Positions 50,468-59,099 of a DNA stretch of 64,000 bases are shown here, piece after piece. Both the position numbers and the translations under genes were made by a program. Numbering within the stretch: position 1 is the first letter of the stretch; every line of letters starts with the position of its first letter. Origin of the DNA: Tractidigestivibacter sp050946515 (GTDB lineage: Bacteria; Actinomycetota; Coriobacteriia; Coriobacteriales; Atopobiaceae); the NCBI RefSeq assembly GCF_050946515.1, contig NZ_JBMNUX010000008.1, forward strand, positions 43,136 through 107,135. The letters are read 5' to 3'. Under the pieces are notes generated by a model. That model searched no databases and was not told where the DNA came from. It saw only the letters and a list, made by a program, of their open reading frames with translations.

Positions 50468-51307
50468 CTACCCGCGCGCCCGATAGGCCTTGGTCGAGAT
50501 GCCGTGCTGGCGGAGCTTGCGGTAGAGCGTGCTCACAGGAACGTCGAGCTCCACCGCCGCTTGGCTTACGTCGCCGCCAGTCCTTGTCATGGCCGCCGCC
50601 AGCGCGTCGCCCTCGCTTTCCCACAGGGTCCGTATGCCCCCGCGCGAGCGGCGCAGCTCAAGCTCGGTCGCTATAGCGTGCGTGGCTACCGTGATCATGC
50701 CCATCATGGAACTGTCGTAGGTCTCAAGAGGGGCCGTGATGTTGATGCATCCCACGACCTTCTCGCCATCCCTCAGCGGGGCAGCGCAGCATACCAGCCC
50801 CTGGTACATCGAGTGATAGTGCTCCGGACCCAGGATTACGACGGGCTTTTGCAGCGCAAGGGCTGTGCCAATGCCGTTGGTGCCGGCCGAGCTCTCCGAG
50901 AAGTCCGTCCCCTCCACCATCTGCCGCTGCTCGGTCATGCGCACGAGCTCCAGGTCTGTGCCGGCGCGACGAAGCTGGATTCCGCTTGCCTCCGCGAGCG
51001 TGATCTGGCAGGGGCGGTTTCCCATGGCAGTGCTGAACTCCTTGAGATAGGGAAAGGCCACGTCTATGAGCAGGGAGTTGTTGCGCAGCAGCCTGTCCGT
51101 CTCACGGCGGTCGGCGCGGCGCAGACGGCCCGAGAAGGGCCTGGCACCCGCTTGCTGCGAGCGCCGCCATGAGTCGACGACCTCCTGGCGAACCCCGTCA
51201 AGCCTCTCAGGAACGCTGATTCCCTGAGCGATGTAGCGAACCCACTCGCGCTGCGTTCGCTCTAGATCGACGTCCTCTAGGTTCACCTGGTCGCTCGAAC
51301 GGCTCAT
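50468..51307 (-). CDS. AcoR-like regulator with GAF-type sensor and Fis HTH, no AAA+ domain
   Basis: 279 residues. The N-terminus (ERLDGVRQEVVDSWRRSQQA, then the GAF region SAGTNGIGTALALQKPVVIL, PEHYHSMYQGLVCCAAPLRD) is that of AcoR/DhaR-type activators, and the C-terminus (MTRTGGDVSQAAVELDVPVS, TLYRKLRQHGIS) is a Fis-type HTH. The central sigma-54-activating AAA+ domain is missing. So it likely works with the main sigma factor. It is divergent from the Fe-S old yellow enzyme gene at 51465. Confidence 0.83.
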   Translation of the reverse strand: MSRSSDQVNLEDVDLERTQREWVRYIAQGISVPERLDGVRQEVVDSWRRSQQAGARPFSGRLRRADRRETDRLLRNNSLLIDVAFPYLKEFSTAMGNRPCQITLAEASGIQLRRAGTDLELVRMTEQRQMVEGTDFSESSAGTNGIGTALALQKPVVILGPEHYHSMYQGLVCCAAPLRDGEKVVGCINITAPLETYDSSMMGMITVATHAIATELELRRSRGGIRTLWESEGDALAAAMTRTGGDVSQAAVELDVPVSTLYRKLRQHGISTKAYRARG

Positions 51308-51464
51308 ATCTCCCCATTTCAACTGGTTGTTTCTCAAATATGATAATCCATTCTCGCTGATGCCGCGCAAGCGCGGACCGGCTTGTCGGATGACTTGTAG
51401 CTTGTTCTCAACAACGCGAGCGCGCCCAAACGGAGGGCCGTCCGCACTACAGAAAGAGGATGAG

Positions 51465-53399
51465 ATGGCAAAGTCAGTACTGATGGATCCGGTCAAGGTG
51501 GGACGCCAGACGTTCAAGAACAGAATCGTGATGACGGCCATGGAGACGCGCATGTCCACGCCTACCGGCGACGTCACGCAGAACCTGATCGACTACTACG
51601 CCGCCCGCGCTCGGGGAGGCGCCGCCGCCATCGTCGTGGAGAACACCTTCGTAGACTCCATCGCATCTCGCTCGTCGCTTGCCTCCAGCGGCCTTAACAC
51701 GGACCAGCTCATCTCGGGCAAGTACCGCCTTGCTGAGGCCATCAAGGACGGAGGTGCCAAGGCCATCCTGCAGATCTCGCATGGCGGCCTGCAGGCAAAC
51801 GCCGCCGCGGTGCCTGGCCAGGAGGCGCTCGCCCCCTCGGCGCAGGCATCCAAGTTCGTCGGACGCATGCCCCGCGCGCTCGAGCATGACGAGATCGTGG
51901 CGATCGAGGACGCCTTCGCCCAGGCCGCACGCCGAGCCAAGCAGGCGGGCTTCGACGGCGTCGAGGTCCACGGCGCCCACGGCTACCTCATCTGCGAGTT
52001 CCTCTCGCCCTACACCAACCATCGCACCGACGAGTACGGCGGCAGTTTCGAGAACCGCCTCCGCTTCCTCCAGAACATCTTGCGCAAGGTGCGCGAGCAG
52101 GTCGGACGTGACTTCATCGTGGGCGTGCGCCTCTCCGGCGAGGAGAAGGTCGAGGGCGGCCTCACGATCGCGGACACCACCAAGATCGGGCAGGCAATCC
52201 AGAGCGAGGTCGACTACATCAACGTCTCCGTGGGCAACTACGAGACCATGGCCACGTGGATGATCTCGCCGCTGTATCGTCCCGCCGGCGCCATCGTGGA
52301 TTTGGCCGCGGCGATGCGCGCCGCCGTCAACGTGCCCGTGCTTGGCTGCAACGCCCTCACCGCAAAGACCGGCGAGAAGGCCGTCGAGGAGGGCAAGTGC
52401 GACCTAGTGGGCTACGCACGACCGCTTCTGGCCGACCCCGAGATGCCCAACAAGGTGGCCGAGGGTCGCTACGAGGACATACGCCCCTGCATGCGCGGTC
52501 ACGAGGGCTGCATCTCGCTCTTCTTCCGCGGCTGCCCCATCCGCTGCGAGGTCAACGGTCAGGCCGGCCATGAGCGCGAGTACAAGATTGTGCCGGTTGC
52601 CAACCCCCGCAACGTGGTTGTCGTAGGCGGCGGCATGGCCGGCATGGAGGCAGCGCGGGTCGCCGCGGAGTACGGGCACAAGGTGACGCTCATCGAGCGC
52701 AGCGACCATCTGGGCGGGCACTTTGTGGAGGCTTGCGCCCCGAGCTTCAAGTACGAGGCGCGCGGGGTTCTCGAGTATCTTCGTCGCCAGGTCGAGAAGT
52801 CCACGGCAGACGTTCGCCTTGGAACCGAGGCCACGCCCGAGCTGGTGCGCTCGCTTGGTCCCGACGCCCTCGTGCTTGCCGTGGGATCCGACTACATCAA
52901 GCCTCCTATTAGGGGCATCGAAAGCTCCATCACCGGCGAGGACGCGCTTCTCGGTCACAAGCCCGAAGCGGGCAGCAAGGTCGTTGTGATCGGCGGCGGC
53001 CTTGTGGGCGCCGAAACCGCCCTTGAACTGGGCCGTAGCGGCTGCGACGTCACAGTCCTCGAGATGCTCGAGGACATCGTAATGCAGGACGAGCCGCTCT
53101 CCCGCATCGCGCTCAAGCTTGCCCTCAAGGAGGCCGGCGTGAAGGTCGTCACGAGCGCCAAGGTGACTGCAATCGAGGATGGCGCGGTCAGCTACGAACA
53201 TGAGGGCGCAACGGAGCAGGTCAGCGCGGACACCGTCGTAGCGGCGCTCGGCCTGGGCTCCCGCTCCAAGGTGGTCGAGTCCCTCAAGGGCGCCTGCCCC
53301 GAGACCTACGTCATCGGTGACGCCGTCCGCGGTCGCAAGCTCTTCAACTGCACGCATGACGCATGGGTTGCCGTGCGCAAGATCAGTGGGGTGGAATAG
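51465..53399 (+). CDS. NADH:flavin oxidoreductase with Fe-S and FAD domains (2,4-dienoyl-CoA reductase-like)
   Basis: 644 residues. N-terminal OYE barrel (GRQTFKNRIVMTAMETRMST; HGAHGYLICEFLSPYTNHRT), a linker expected to hold a 4Fe-4S cluster, and FAD/NAD(P) domains with VVVVGGGMAGMEAARVAAEY and KVVVIGGGLVGAETALELGR. The cluster motif is CMRGHEGC...PIRC (Cys342, Cys349, Cys361), with Gly345 where a cysteine is usual; an extra Cys357 lies nearby. Relatives include dienoyl-CoA reductase, BaiCD/BaiH and enoate reductases. GAAAGAGGATGAG precedes ATG 51465. The flavodoxin-like gene begins at the next base after the stop. Confidence 0.88.
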   Translation: MAKSVLMDPVKVGRQTFKNRIVMTAMETRMSTPTGDVTQNLIDYYAARARGGAAAIVVENTFVDSIASRSSLASSGLNTDQLISGKYRLAEAIKDGGAKAILQISHGGLQANAAAVPGQEALAPSAQASKFVGRMPRALEHDEIVAIEDAFAQAARRAKQAGFDGVEVHGAHGYLICEFLSPYTNHRTDEYGGSFENRLRFLQNILRKVREQVGRDFIVGVRLSGEEKVEGGLTIADTTKIGQAIQSEVDYINVSVGNYETMATWMISPLYRPAGAIVDLAAAMRAAVNVPVLGCNALTAKTGEKAVEEGKCDLVGYARPLLADPEMPNKVAEGRYEDIRPCMRGHEGCISLFFRGCPIRCEVNGQAGHEREYKIVPVANPRNVVVVGGGMAGMEAARVAAEYGHKVTLIERSDHLGGHFVEACAPSFKYEARGVLEYLRRQVEKSTADVRLGTEATPELVRSLGPDALVLAVGSDYIKPPIRGIESSITGEDALLGHKPEAGSKVVVIGGGLVGAETALELGRSGCDVTVLEMLEDIVMQDEPLSRIALKLALKEAGVKVVTSAKVTAIEDGAVSYEHEGATEQVSADTVVAALGLGSRSKVVESLKGACPETYVIGDAVRGRKLFNCTHDAWVAVRKISGVE

Positions 53400-54038
53400 A
53401 TGAAAGTATTGATGGTAAACGGCAGCTCGCACCCGCGCGGATGCACCTTCACGGCACTGAGAGAGGTGGGTCGCGCCCTCAACGAGGACGGCATTGACTT
53501 CGAGATCGTCAACGTCGGGAACATGCCCCTACGCGACTGCATCGCATGCGGGAAGTGCGACGGGAAGAGGTGCATCTTCGACGACGATGGCGTAAACGAG
53601 TTCGTCGAGAAGGCCTACCAGGCGGACGGCTTCGTGTTCGGCTCGCCCGTCTACTACGCCCATCCCAGCGGGAGGCTCCTGTCGTTTCTCGACCGCGCGT
53701 TCATGAGCTCGTGGGACGGGGTCATCTACAAGCCCTTCGCCTACAAGCCCGCCGCGGCCGTTGTCTCTGCTAGGCGCGGCGGCACCACGGCGGCGCTCGA
53801 CGTGATTGAGAAGTACTTCGGCATCGCCAGCATGTTCACCGTAGGCTCGACCTACTGGAACATGGTGCATGGCTCGACGCCTGCCGACGTGATGGCGGAC
53901 GAGGAGGGCGTGCAGACTATGCACAACATCGGCCACAACATGGCATGGTTCCTCAAGAACCGCACGGCAGGGCAAGCCGCCGCGCTGCCCGATACGCCCA
54001 AGCTCGAGCGCGACAAGGTCACGAGCTTCCACCACTAG
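53400..54038 (+). CDS. Flavodoxin-fold NAD(P)H-dependent oxidoreductase
   Basis: 212 residues. MKVLMVNGSSHPRGCTFTAL is the FMN loop, GNMPLRDCIACGKCDGKRCI has a Cys-rich segment like iron-sulfur flavoproteins, and FGSPVYYAHPSGRLLSFLDR the flavin loop. The ATG follows directly after the TAG of the upstream OYE gene, so the two act in one operon; it may deliver electrons to the enzyme before it. Confidence 0.87.
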   Translation: MKVLMVNGSSHPRGCTFTALREVGRALNEDGIDFEIVNVGNMPLRDCIACGKCDGKRCIFDDDGVNEFVEKAYQADGFVFGSPVYYAHPSGRLLSFLDRAFMSSWDGVIYKPFAYKPAAAVVSARRGGTTAALDVIEKYFGIASMFTVGSTYWNMVHGSTPADVMADEEGVQTMHNIGHNMAWFLKNRTAGQAAALPDTPKLERDKVTSFHH

Positions 54039-54072
54039 CCCGCTTCGGGCGGTCGCCCTCCTCGAGCGACCG

Positions 54073-54475
54073 CCCTTCTCGCACACCTCCACGCTCCGTA
54101 GCGTTTGGGCAGCCACGGCGCCCTCAACGGCACGGTTCGTGGCGGTATGGATCGCCCTTCTCGCACACCTCCACGCTCCGTAGCGTTTGGGCAGCCACGG
54201 CACCCTCAACGGCACGGTTCGTGGCGGTTTGCATCGCCCTTCTCGCACACCTCCACGTTCCGTAGTATATGGGCGGCTGGAGCGCCCTCAACGCTACGGT
54301 TCGTGGCGGTTTGCATCCCGTCTGCCGCACACCTCCACGTTCCGTAGCGTTTGGGCAGCCACGGCACCCCCAACGGCACGGTTCGTGGCGGTTTGCATCC
54401 CGTCTGCCGCACACCTCCACGTTCCGTAGCGTTTGGGCAGCCACGGCGCCCTCAACGCTACGGTTCGTGGCGGTG
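54073..54475. repeat. Tandem array of five 82-bp hairpin units
   Basis: CACACCTCCACG recurs at 54082, 54164, 54246, 54328 and 54410, exactly 82 bp apart. Each unit contains CCACGTTCCGTAGCGTT and an opposite AACGCTACGGTTCGTGG, able to form a 17-bp imperfect stem with a 20-base loop. Unit-to-unit differences are few and mostly in the loop and the AACGCTACGG / AACGGCACGG arm. Open frames through it are repeat-derived. The remaining gap up to 54560 has no gene. Confidence 0.92.
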
Positions 54476-54560
54476 TACGCAAGGGACAAAGGGCAAGGCG
54501 CGCGCCTAGCACCTACAATGAGAAGCGACCAGCACGCAAAACTCACACGGGAGGCTGACG

Positions 54561-55493
54561 ATGAGAGACATACAAGACAGCTGCAAGGTCGCCGTAGTGC
54601 AGTCGCGCCCGAAGCCGTTTGACCGCGACGCCTGTCTCTCAGGCGCGCTCGAATCCATCCGGCGCGTGGCCGAGGAACGGCCGAGCGACCTGGTGGTGCT
54701 GCCGGAGCTTCTCATACCTGGCTACCCGCACGGCCTCACTTTCGGATTTGTCGTCGGGGCGCGCGAGAAGGGCAGCAAGGAGCTTTGGAAGCGCTACTAT
54801 GACGGCTCGGTTGTCGTAGGCGGACCCGAGACCCAGGCCATCGCCGACGCCGCGCGCGAGACCGGCGCCTGGGTAAGCGTGGGCGTCTCCGAGCGCGACG
54901 CCACCTCAGGCACGCTCTACAACACCAACCTGGTCTTCTCGCCCGAAGGTCGCCTGGATGCCTGGCATCGCAAGCTCAAGCCAACCGGCGCCGAGCGCCT
55001 GGTGTGGGGAGACGCGCAGGACCACTACTTCCCCGTATCGCAGACGCCATGGGGTCCCATGGGCACCATGATCTGCTGGGAGAACTACATGCCGCTTGCC
55101 CGCGCGGCGCTCTATCAGAAGGGCGTGTCCATCTACCTTGCGCCTAACACCAACGACAACCCCGAGTGGCAGGCGACGGTGGAGCACATCGCGATCGAGG
55201 GACGCTGCTTCGTCGTGAACTGCGCCCCCTACATTAGGCGAGAAGACTACCCCGAGGACCTGCAAGCAGCTGACGAGGTGGCGCGCCTTCCCGAGGTCGT
55301 CTATCGCGGCGGCTCGAGCGTTGTGGATCCGTTCGGTCACGCCGTTCCAGGCGCCGAGCCCCTGTGGGACACCGAGGGTATCCTCTACGCGACGCTTGAC
55401 ATGCAGCAGGTTCCTGCTGCCAAGTGGGAGTTCGACCCAATCGGCCACTACGCGCGACCCGACGCGGTGCACCTCGAGGTCAACGACATCTAG
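54561..55493 (+). CDS. Nitrilase (carbon-nitrogen hydrolase)
   Basis: 310 residues. The catalytic triad Glu49 (LVVLPELLIPGYPHG), Lys near 138 (HRKLKPTGAERLVWG) and Cys172 (GTMICWENYMPLARAAL) and the flanking HRKxxPT/WGxGDG-like blocks are those of true nitrilases, converting nitriles to carboxylic acid and ammonia. The C-terminus is normal in length. It is not in an operon; repeat units of the same type flank it on both sides. Confidence 0.9.
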   Translation: MRDIQDSCKVAVVQSRPKPFDRDACLSGALESIRRVAEERPSDLVVLPELLIPGYPHGLTFGFVVGAREKGSKELWKRYYDGSVVVGGPETQAIADAARETGAWVSVGVSERDATSGTLYNTNLVFSPEGRLDAWHRKLKPTGAERLVWGDAQDHYFPVSQTPWGPMGTMICWENYMPLARAALYQKGVSIYLAPNTNDNPEWQATVEHIAIEGRCFVVNCAPYIRREDYPEDLQAADEVARLPEVVYRGGSSVVDPFGHAVPGAEPLWDTEGILYATLDMQQVPAAKWEFDPIGHYARPDAVHLEVNDI

Positions 55494-55506
55494 CTGTCGC
55501 GCTGGC

Positions 55507-55688
55507 GGTTCGTGGCGGTATTGGCCGCCCTTCTCGCACACCTCCACGTTCCGTAGCGTACGGGCAGCCACTGCGCGCTCAACGCTACGGTTCGTGGCGG
55601 TTTGCGGGGCTGATGCCGAACACCTCCACGTTCCGTAGCGTACAGGCGGCTGGCGACCCCCAAACACAACGGTTCGTGGCGGTTTGCG
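55507..55688. repeat. Second array of the 82-bp unit (two copies)
   Basis: Units of the 54073-54475 family: CACACCTCCACG at 55537 and AACACCTCCACG at 55619, again 82 bp apart, with GGTTCGTGGCGG borders at 55507 and near 55671. It fills the space between the nitrilase gene and the convergent frameshifted gene. Confidence 0.9.
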
Positions 55689-55704
55689 AGAAGCAAGCCC
55701 TTCC

Positions 55705-56489
55705 CTACTTGTCCGCAGCTCCGCTGGCCGTCCGCGCGGCATTCACGATCTCGATGGCAAAGTGGTACTTGTGGCCATCGGCGATCGCCTGGGGCGCCTT
55801 ACCTGGGCAGAAGAACGTCGACTTGATGTCAAAGCCGTCCTGCGTTGGGCGCACCATGTGGCATGCGCCAACGTGAATCGGCGTGTCGTCGCTCTTGAGC
55901 AGCATCGAGCCGCAGACCGTAAGCGGATAGGAGGGGTCGGGCTCAACGGGCAAGTCTTCGGGAATGCCCTTATCCGCCACGCCATGGACAAAGACCGGCT
56001 CGCCGAACATCCCAAAGACCTCCATGCCGCGCTGACCAGTGGAGATGTCACCAATCACGATGTAGTGCTCGGGGTTTGCCGCAATGCCGCTTGTGTTGCT
56101 CACTGCGCCATTCATGACAGCCATGACCTGCTGGAAGCTTGCTCCCTTGACGGAGATCTCGGTAACGCCAACATGAGCATCCGCCGGATCGTAGCCCTCG
56201 TTGAAGGCCTTCCAGCGACGCTCGGCGTCAAGCCTGGGCTCGGCCATCAAATCGAGCATCTCCTGCTCGCTCAGCGCGGTGCGCGTCTCGAAGCAGATCT
56301 CCTTTGCGCGCTCGGGCTCCAGCCAGTTGATGTCTTCATGGCTCAGGCTGCGGTCCCCATCCTTGATGTCAGCCCCAAGCCCTTCATCTCGTGAAGGACG
56401 TGCAGGGTGCGCTCGTACTCGACGCGGTCGAGAATCGACTGAGGGCACTCGCGCCCGTCGATGACAACCTTTGCCGAAAAGTCGCTCAT
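55705..56489 (-). pseudogene. Hypothetical protein gene with a frameshift
   Basis: ATG at 56489 (AGGAGG six bases upstream) begins MSDFSAKVVIDGRECPQSIL and reads to HEMKGLG, after which the sense continues only in another frame (ADIKDGDRSLSHEDINWLEP) to the stop at 55705. The shift falls in the four-C run 56373-56376 (GGGG on the coding strand); adding one G restores a single product of about 260 residues. No family recognised with confidence; it ends GHKYHFAIEIVNAARTAS. It may be a sequencing error, a decayed gene or a phase-variable tract. Confidence 0.7.
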
Positions 56490-56613
56490 GACAACCTCCT
56501 ATAGCCCATTGCCCAATCGGCTTTGCTCTGCCGATGACCCAACGATAGGAGGCGAGAAGAGCGCTGGTAAGGTTCAATATTCTACAATGTGTCGAAATAA
56601 GAGAGGAGCCTCT

Positions 56614-57231
56614 ATGCCAAAGCGAAAGACCCAGACCGAGGCAAAGCTCGCCGACGCCTTCTGGCGGCTCTATGCGACGCATCCAATCGAGCGAATCTCC
56701 ATACGCCTGCTCACAGAGACTGCCGGGGTGCATCGCAGCTCGTTCTACCATCACTACGAAGACATCTACGGCCTGCGCCTCGCCTTGGAACGCGAGCTCG
56801 TCTCGGAGGCGAAGCAGATGGTGCAGAGCGCCTCGGCCGACGAGCCTTGGGACGAGGTCATCTCCATCGTCATGCGCTTCTATAGGGCCAACCACGAGAA
56901 GCTGACGGTGCTTCTCGGTCCCACAGGAGACCCCGGCTTCTTCCCCATGCTCCGCGAGGAGATGACCCCCGTGTTTCTTTCGGGAATGTCGATACCCGCC
57001 AACGACAAGGGGGCACGCTACGTCGTGGAGTTCCTGATAACGGGCACCGTGTCCTTCATCACCAGCTGGTACCTCCGCGAGGGAAGCGAGCCTCCCGCCG
57101 AGATACTGGGCACCATCCGATCGGCGCTCCTAAACGGATGCCTGACCGAGCTCTCCAAGCGCGCCGAGAATCCCGAGAAGGTCGAGCGTTTCCTGACGGG
57201 GCAGGAGCAGGGCTCGCCCAGGCCCGCTTAG
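56614..57231 (+). CDS. TetR family regulator
   Basis: 205 residues. RISIRLLTETAGVHRSSFYH followed by HYEDIYGLRLALERELVSEA is the HTH and first ligand-domain helices. AGAGGAGCC precedes ATG 56614. It is divergent from the frameshifted gene starting at 56489 (124 bp apart) and shares 4 bp at its 3' end with the convergent TetR gene. Confidence 0.86.
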   Translation: MPKRKTQTEAKLADAFWRLYATHPIERISIRLLTETAGVHRSSFYHHYEDIYGLRLALERELVSEAKQMVQSASADEPWDEVISIVMRFYRANHEKLTVLLGPTGDPGFFPMLREEMTPVFLSGMSIPANDKGARYVVEFLITGTVSFITSWYLREGSEPPAEILGTIRSALLNGCLTELSKRAENPEKVERFLTGQEQGSPRPA

Positions 57232-57746
57232 CGATACTGCCTGTCCACAACGGCGTAGAGAAGCTCGCCGAGCTCCTGCGGGGTCTTCTTGCAGCCGCCA
57301 TCAAGCCAGTCGCCAATCACGCCAACGACGCCATGCACGTTGTAGCGGTAGAAGACGCCAAAGGTCTCCTCGTCGTACGAGCCCCTCGCCTTAAGCTCTT
57401 CTCGCATCTTCTCCCCGAAAGACCGTATCGTCTCCTCGACGAAAGGGCTTCTCATGTGAGCCCTGAAGAACTCGCGGTAGAAGGCCTGGTTTTGGTAAAT
57501 CACGTCGAGCAGGGCAAAGCGGTCGTTTCTCATGTCACCAGTCGAAAACGCCTTCTCGGTGAGCTCACGCTCGGTCTGCTCGAAGAGGTCGTAGACGTCA
57601 GAGAAGTTCCGGTAGAACGTCGACCTATTGACGTCGGCCCTCTCGCAGAGCTCCTTTACCGTAATGTCCTCAAGATGGTGGTCGACGAGCATCTCGAGCA
57701 GGGCATCCTTCAGCACCATGCGCGTGTAGGCAGTCCTGCGGTCCAT
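57228..57746 (-). CDS. TetR family regulator of the epimerase-like gene
   Basis: 172 residues. ITVKELCERADVNRSTFYRN, FSDVYDLFEQTERELTEKAF is the HTH and adjoining helix. AAGGGGAGG before ATG 57746 selects the start. It is divergent from the dihydroflavonol-reductase-like gene at 57896, and two GTGTTGC-containing sites lie between them, so it likely represses both genes. Confidence 0.86.
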   Translation of the reverse strand: MDRRTAYTRMVLKDALLEMLVDHHLEDITVKELCERADVNRSTFYRNFSDVYDLFEQTERELTEKAFSTGDMRNDRFALLDVIYQNQAFYREFFRAHMRSPFVEETIRSFGEKMREELKARGSYDEETFGVFYRYNVHGVVGVIGDWLDGGCKKTPQELGELLYAVVDRQYR

Positions 57747-57763
57747 TGCGTCCTCCCCTTTTT

Positions 57764-57788
57764 GCAACACGCTTGCCTCCCGTGTTGC
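57764..57788. promoter_or_regulatory. Candidate TetR operator, upstream site
   Basis: GCAACACG (57764-57771) and CGTGTTGC (57781-57788) are perfect inverted half-sites with a 9-bp spacer. They lie just upstream of the TetR start at 57746. The half-site recurs in the second site at 57863. Confidence 0.65.
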
Positions 57789-57862
57789 GGATGCGTCATG
57801 GGCGGCGAGCGTGTCCTTCCTTTTGTACGACACGGAAATTATCTTCGAATCGTGAACAAAAC

Positions 57863-57876
57863 GCAACGCGTGTTGC
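57863..57876. promoter_or_regulatory. Candidate TetR operator, downstream site
   Basis: GCAACGCGTGTTGC is a 14-bp near-palindrome (12 of 14 symmetric) carrying the same CGTGTTGC half-site as the site at 57764. It lies 20 bp before the epimerase-like gene start at 57896. Confidence 0.6.
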
Positions 57877-57895
57877 AAAACGAGAGGAGAGCACG

Positions 57896-58903
57896 ATGGG
57901 CAAAGGCGATGGCATCTATCTGGTCACGGGCGGGACGGGCTTTCTGGCAGGCTGGATCATCAAGAAACTGCTGGAGAGGGGCTGCGCGGTCCGAACGACG
58001 GTGCGCTCCAAGGCCAAGACAGAGGTCGTGCGCAGCATGCTCGCATCCGAAGGCGTCGGCGCATCGGGGCTGGAGTTTGCGGTCGCCGACCTCGGGAGCC
58101 CGGACGGCTGGGACGCTGCCATGGATGGCGTGCGCGCGGTCATCCATACGGCCTCCCCGCTTGGCGGCGAGGACCACGAGGACCCGTCGCTCATCCCCGT
58201 GGCCAAATCCGGCGTGCAGCACGTGCTTGGCGCGGCCATCCGCCAAGGCGTCCCGCGCTTCGTGATGACTTCCTCCACCGCGGCGAACTACCCGGACAAG
58301 TCATGCACGGACCCCGCGGTCAACGAAGAGTTTTGGACCGACCCCGAGAACCGCTGGATAACCAACTACATGCGCTCGAAGCTCTTTGCGGAAAGGCTTG
58401 CGTGGCAGATGGCGGCAGAGTCGGACATCGAGCTGGTGACGATACTCCCCGGAGCCATCTTGGGACCCTCTCTTGGCGGCAGGCGCAGCAGCACCGACCA
58501 GATATGCGAGATGCTTCTGAAGGGCATGCCCATCCCGAGGGCCGTATACCCCGTGGTAGACGTGCGCGACTTGGCTGAGCTGCATATCCTTGCGGCCGAC
58601 AAGCCCGAGGCGGCGGGGCAGCGCTTCATTGCCCAGTCCGAGGAGATGACCATGCCGGAGATGGCAGACGTGCTCAGGAAGCGCTACCCCAAGCGCAAGG
58701 TGAGCCGCCTCGTCATACCCGACGCCATCGTCGGGTTTGCCGCCCGCTTCAGCACGCCGATGAAGGTGCTGAACACCATGGTCGACCTCTCGTACCACCG
58801 TGACGGCTCGAAGGCGAGAAGGGTCCTTGGATGGGAGCCGCGCCCTGCCGCCGAGACCGTCGTGGACACCGCGGAGTGCCTCATCTCCATGGGGATCGCC
58901 TAG
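57896..58903 (+). CDS. NAD(P)-dependent epimerase/dehydratase, dihydroflavonol-4-reductase-like
   Basis: 335 residues, extended SDR. GIYLVTGGTGFLAGWIIKKL (Rossmann motif), VIHTASPLGGEDHEDPSLIP and the active-site ITNYMRSKLFAERLAW (YxxxK reads YMRSK) match DFR/cinnamoyl-CoA reductase-type enzymes, with VVDVRDLAELHILA later. Substrate uncertain: carbonyl reduction on an aromatic or aliphatic ketone. GAGAGGAG precedes ATG 57896. Controlled probably by the divergent TetR protein. Confidence 0.87.
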   Translation: MGKGDGIYLVTGGTGFLAGWIIKKLLERGCAVRTTVRSKAKTEVVRSMLASEGVGASGLEFAVADLGSPDGWDAAMDGVRAVIHTASPLGGEDHEDPSLIPVAKSGVQHVLGAAIRQGVPRFVMTSSTAANYPDKSCTDPAVNEEFWTDPENRWITNYMRSKLFAERLAWQMAAESDIELVTILPGAILGPSLGGRRSSTDQICEMLLKGMPIPRAVYPVVDVRDLAELHILAADKPEAAGQRFIAQSEEMTMPEMADVLRKRYPKRKVSRLVIPDAIVGFAARFSTPMKVLNTMVDLSYHRDGSKARRVLGWEPRPAAETVVDTAECLISMGIA

Positions 58904-58954
58904 CCCGCGCCCTCTTGCGCTCTGCGCCGTGCGCCCAGCCCTTCACGTGGCGTG

Positions 58955-59064
58955 CTCAACGCTACGGTTCGTGGCGGTTTGCGGGGCAGACGCCGAACAC
59001 CTCCACGCTCCGTAGCGTTCAGGCGACCAGAGAGCCCGAAATGCGACGGTTCGTGGCGGTTTGC
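58955..59064. repeat. Third occurrence of the 82-bp unit (one copy plus border)
   Basis: CAACGCTACGGTTCGTGGCG at 58957 onward, AACACCTCCACG at 58996 and GGTTCGTGGCGG near 59048 are the elements of the 54073-54475 family. It fills the space between the SDR gene and the convergent deaminase gene. Confidence 0.85.
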
Positions 59065-59099
59065 GCAGTGTCGACAGGCAGCGCCGCGCGGCTAGGCGG

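Noticed and set aside
54073..54475. Possible CRISPR array
   Set aside because: The 82-bp units are almost identical over their full length; there are no short constant repeats separated by unique spacers, and no cas genes are present.
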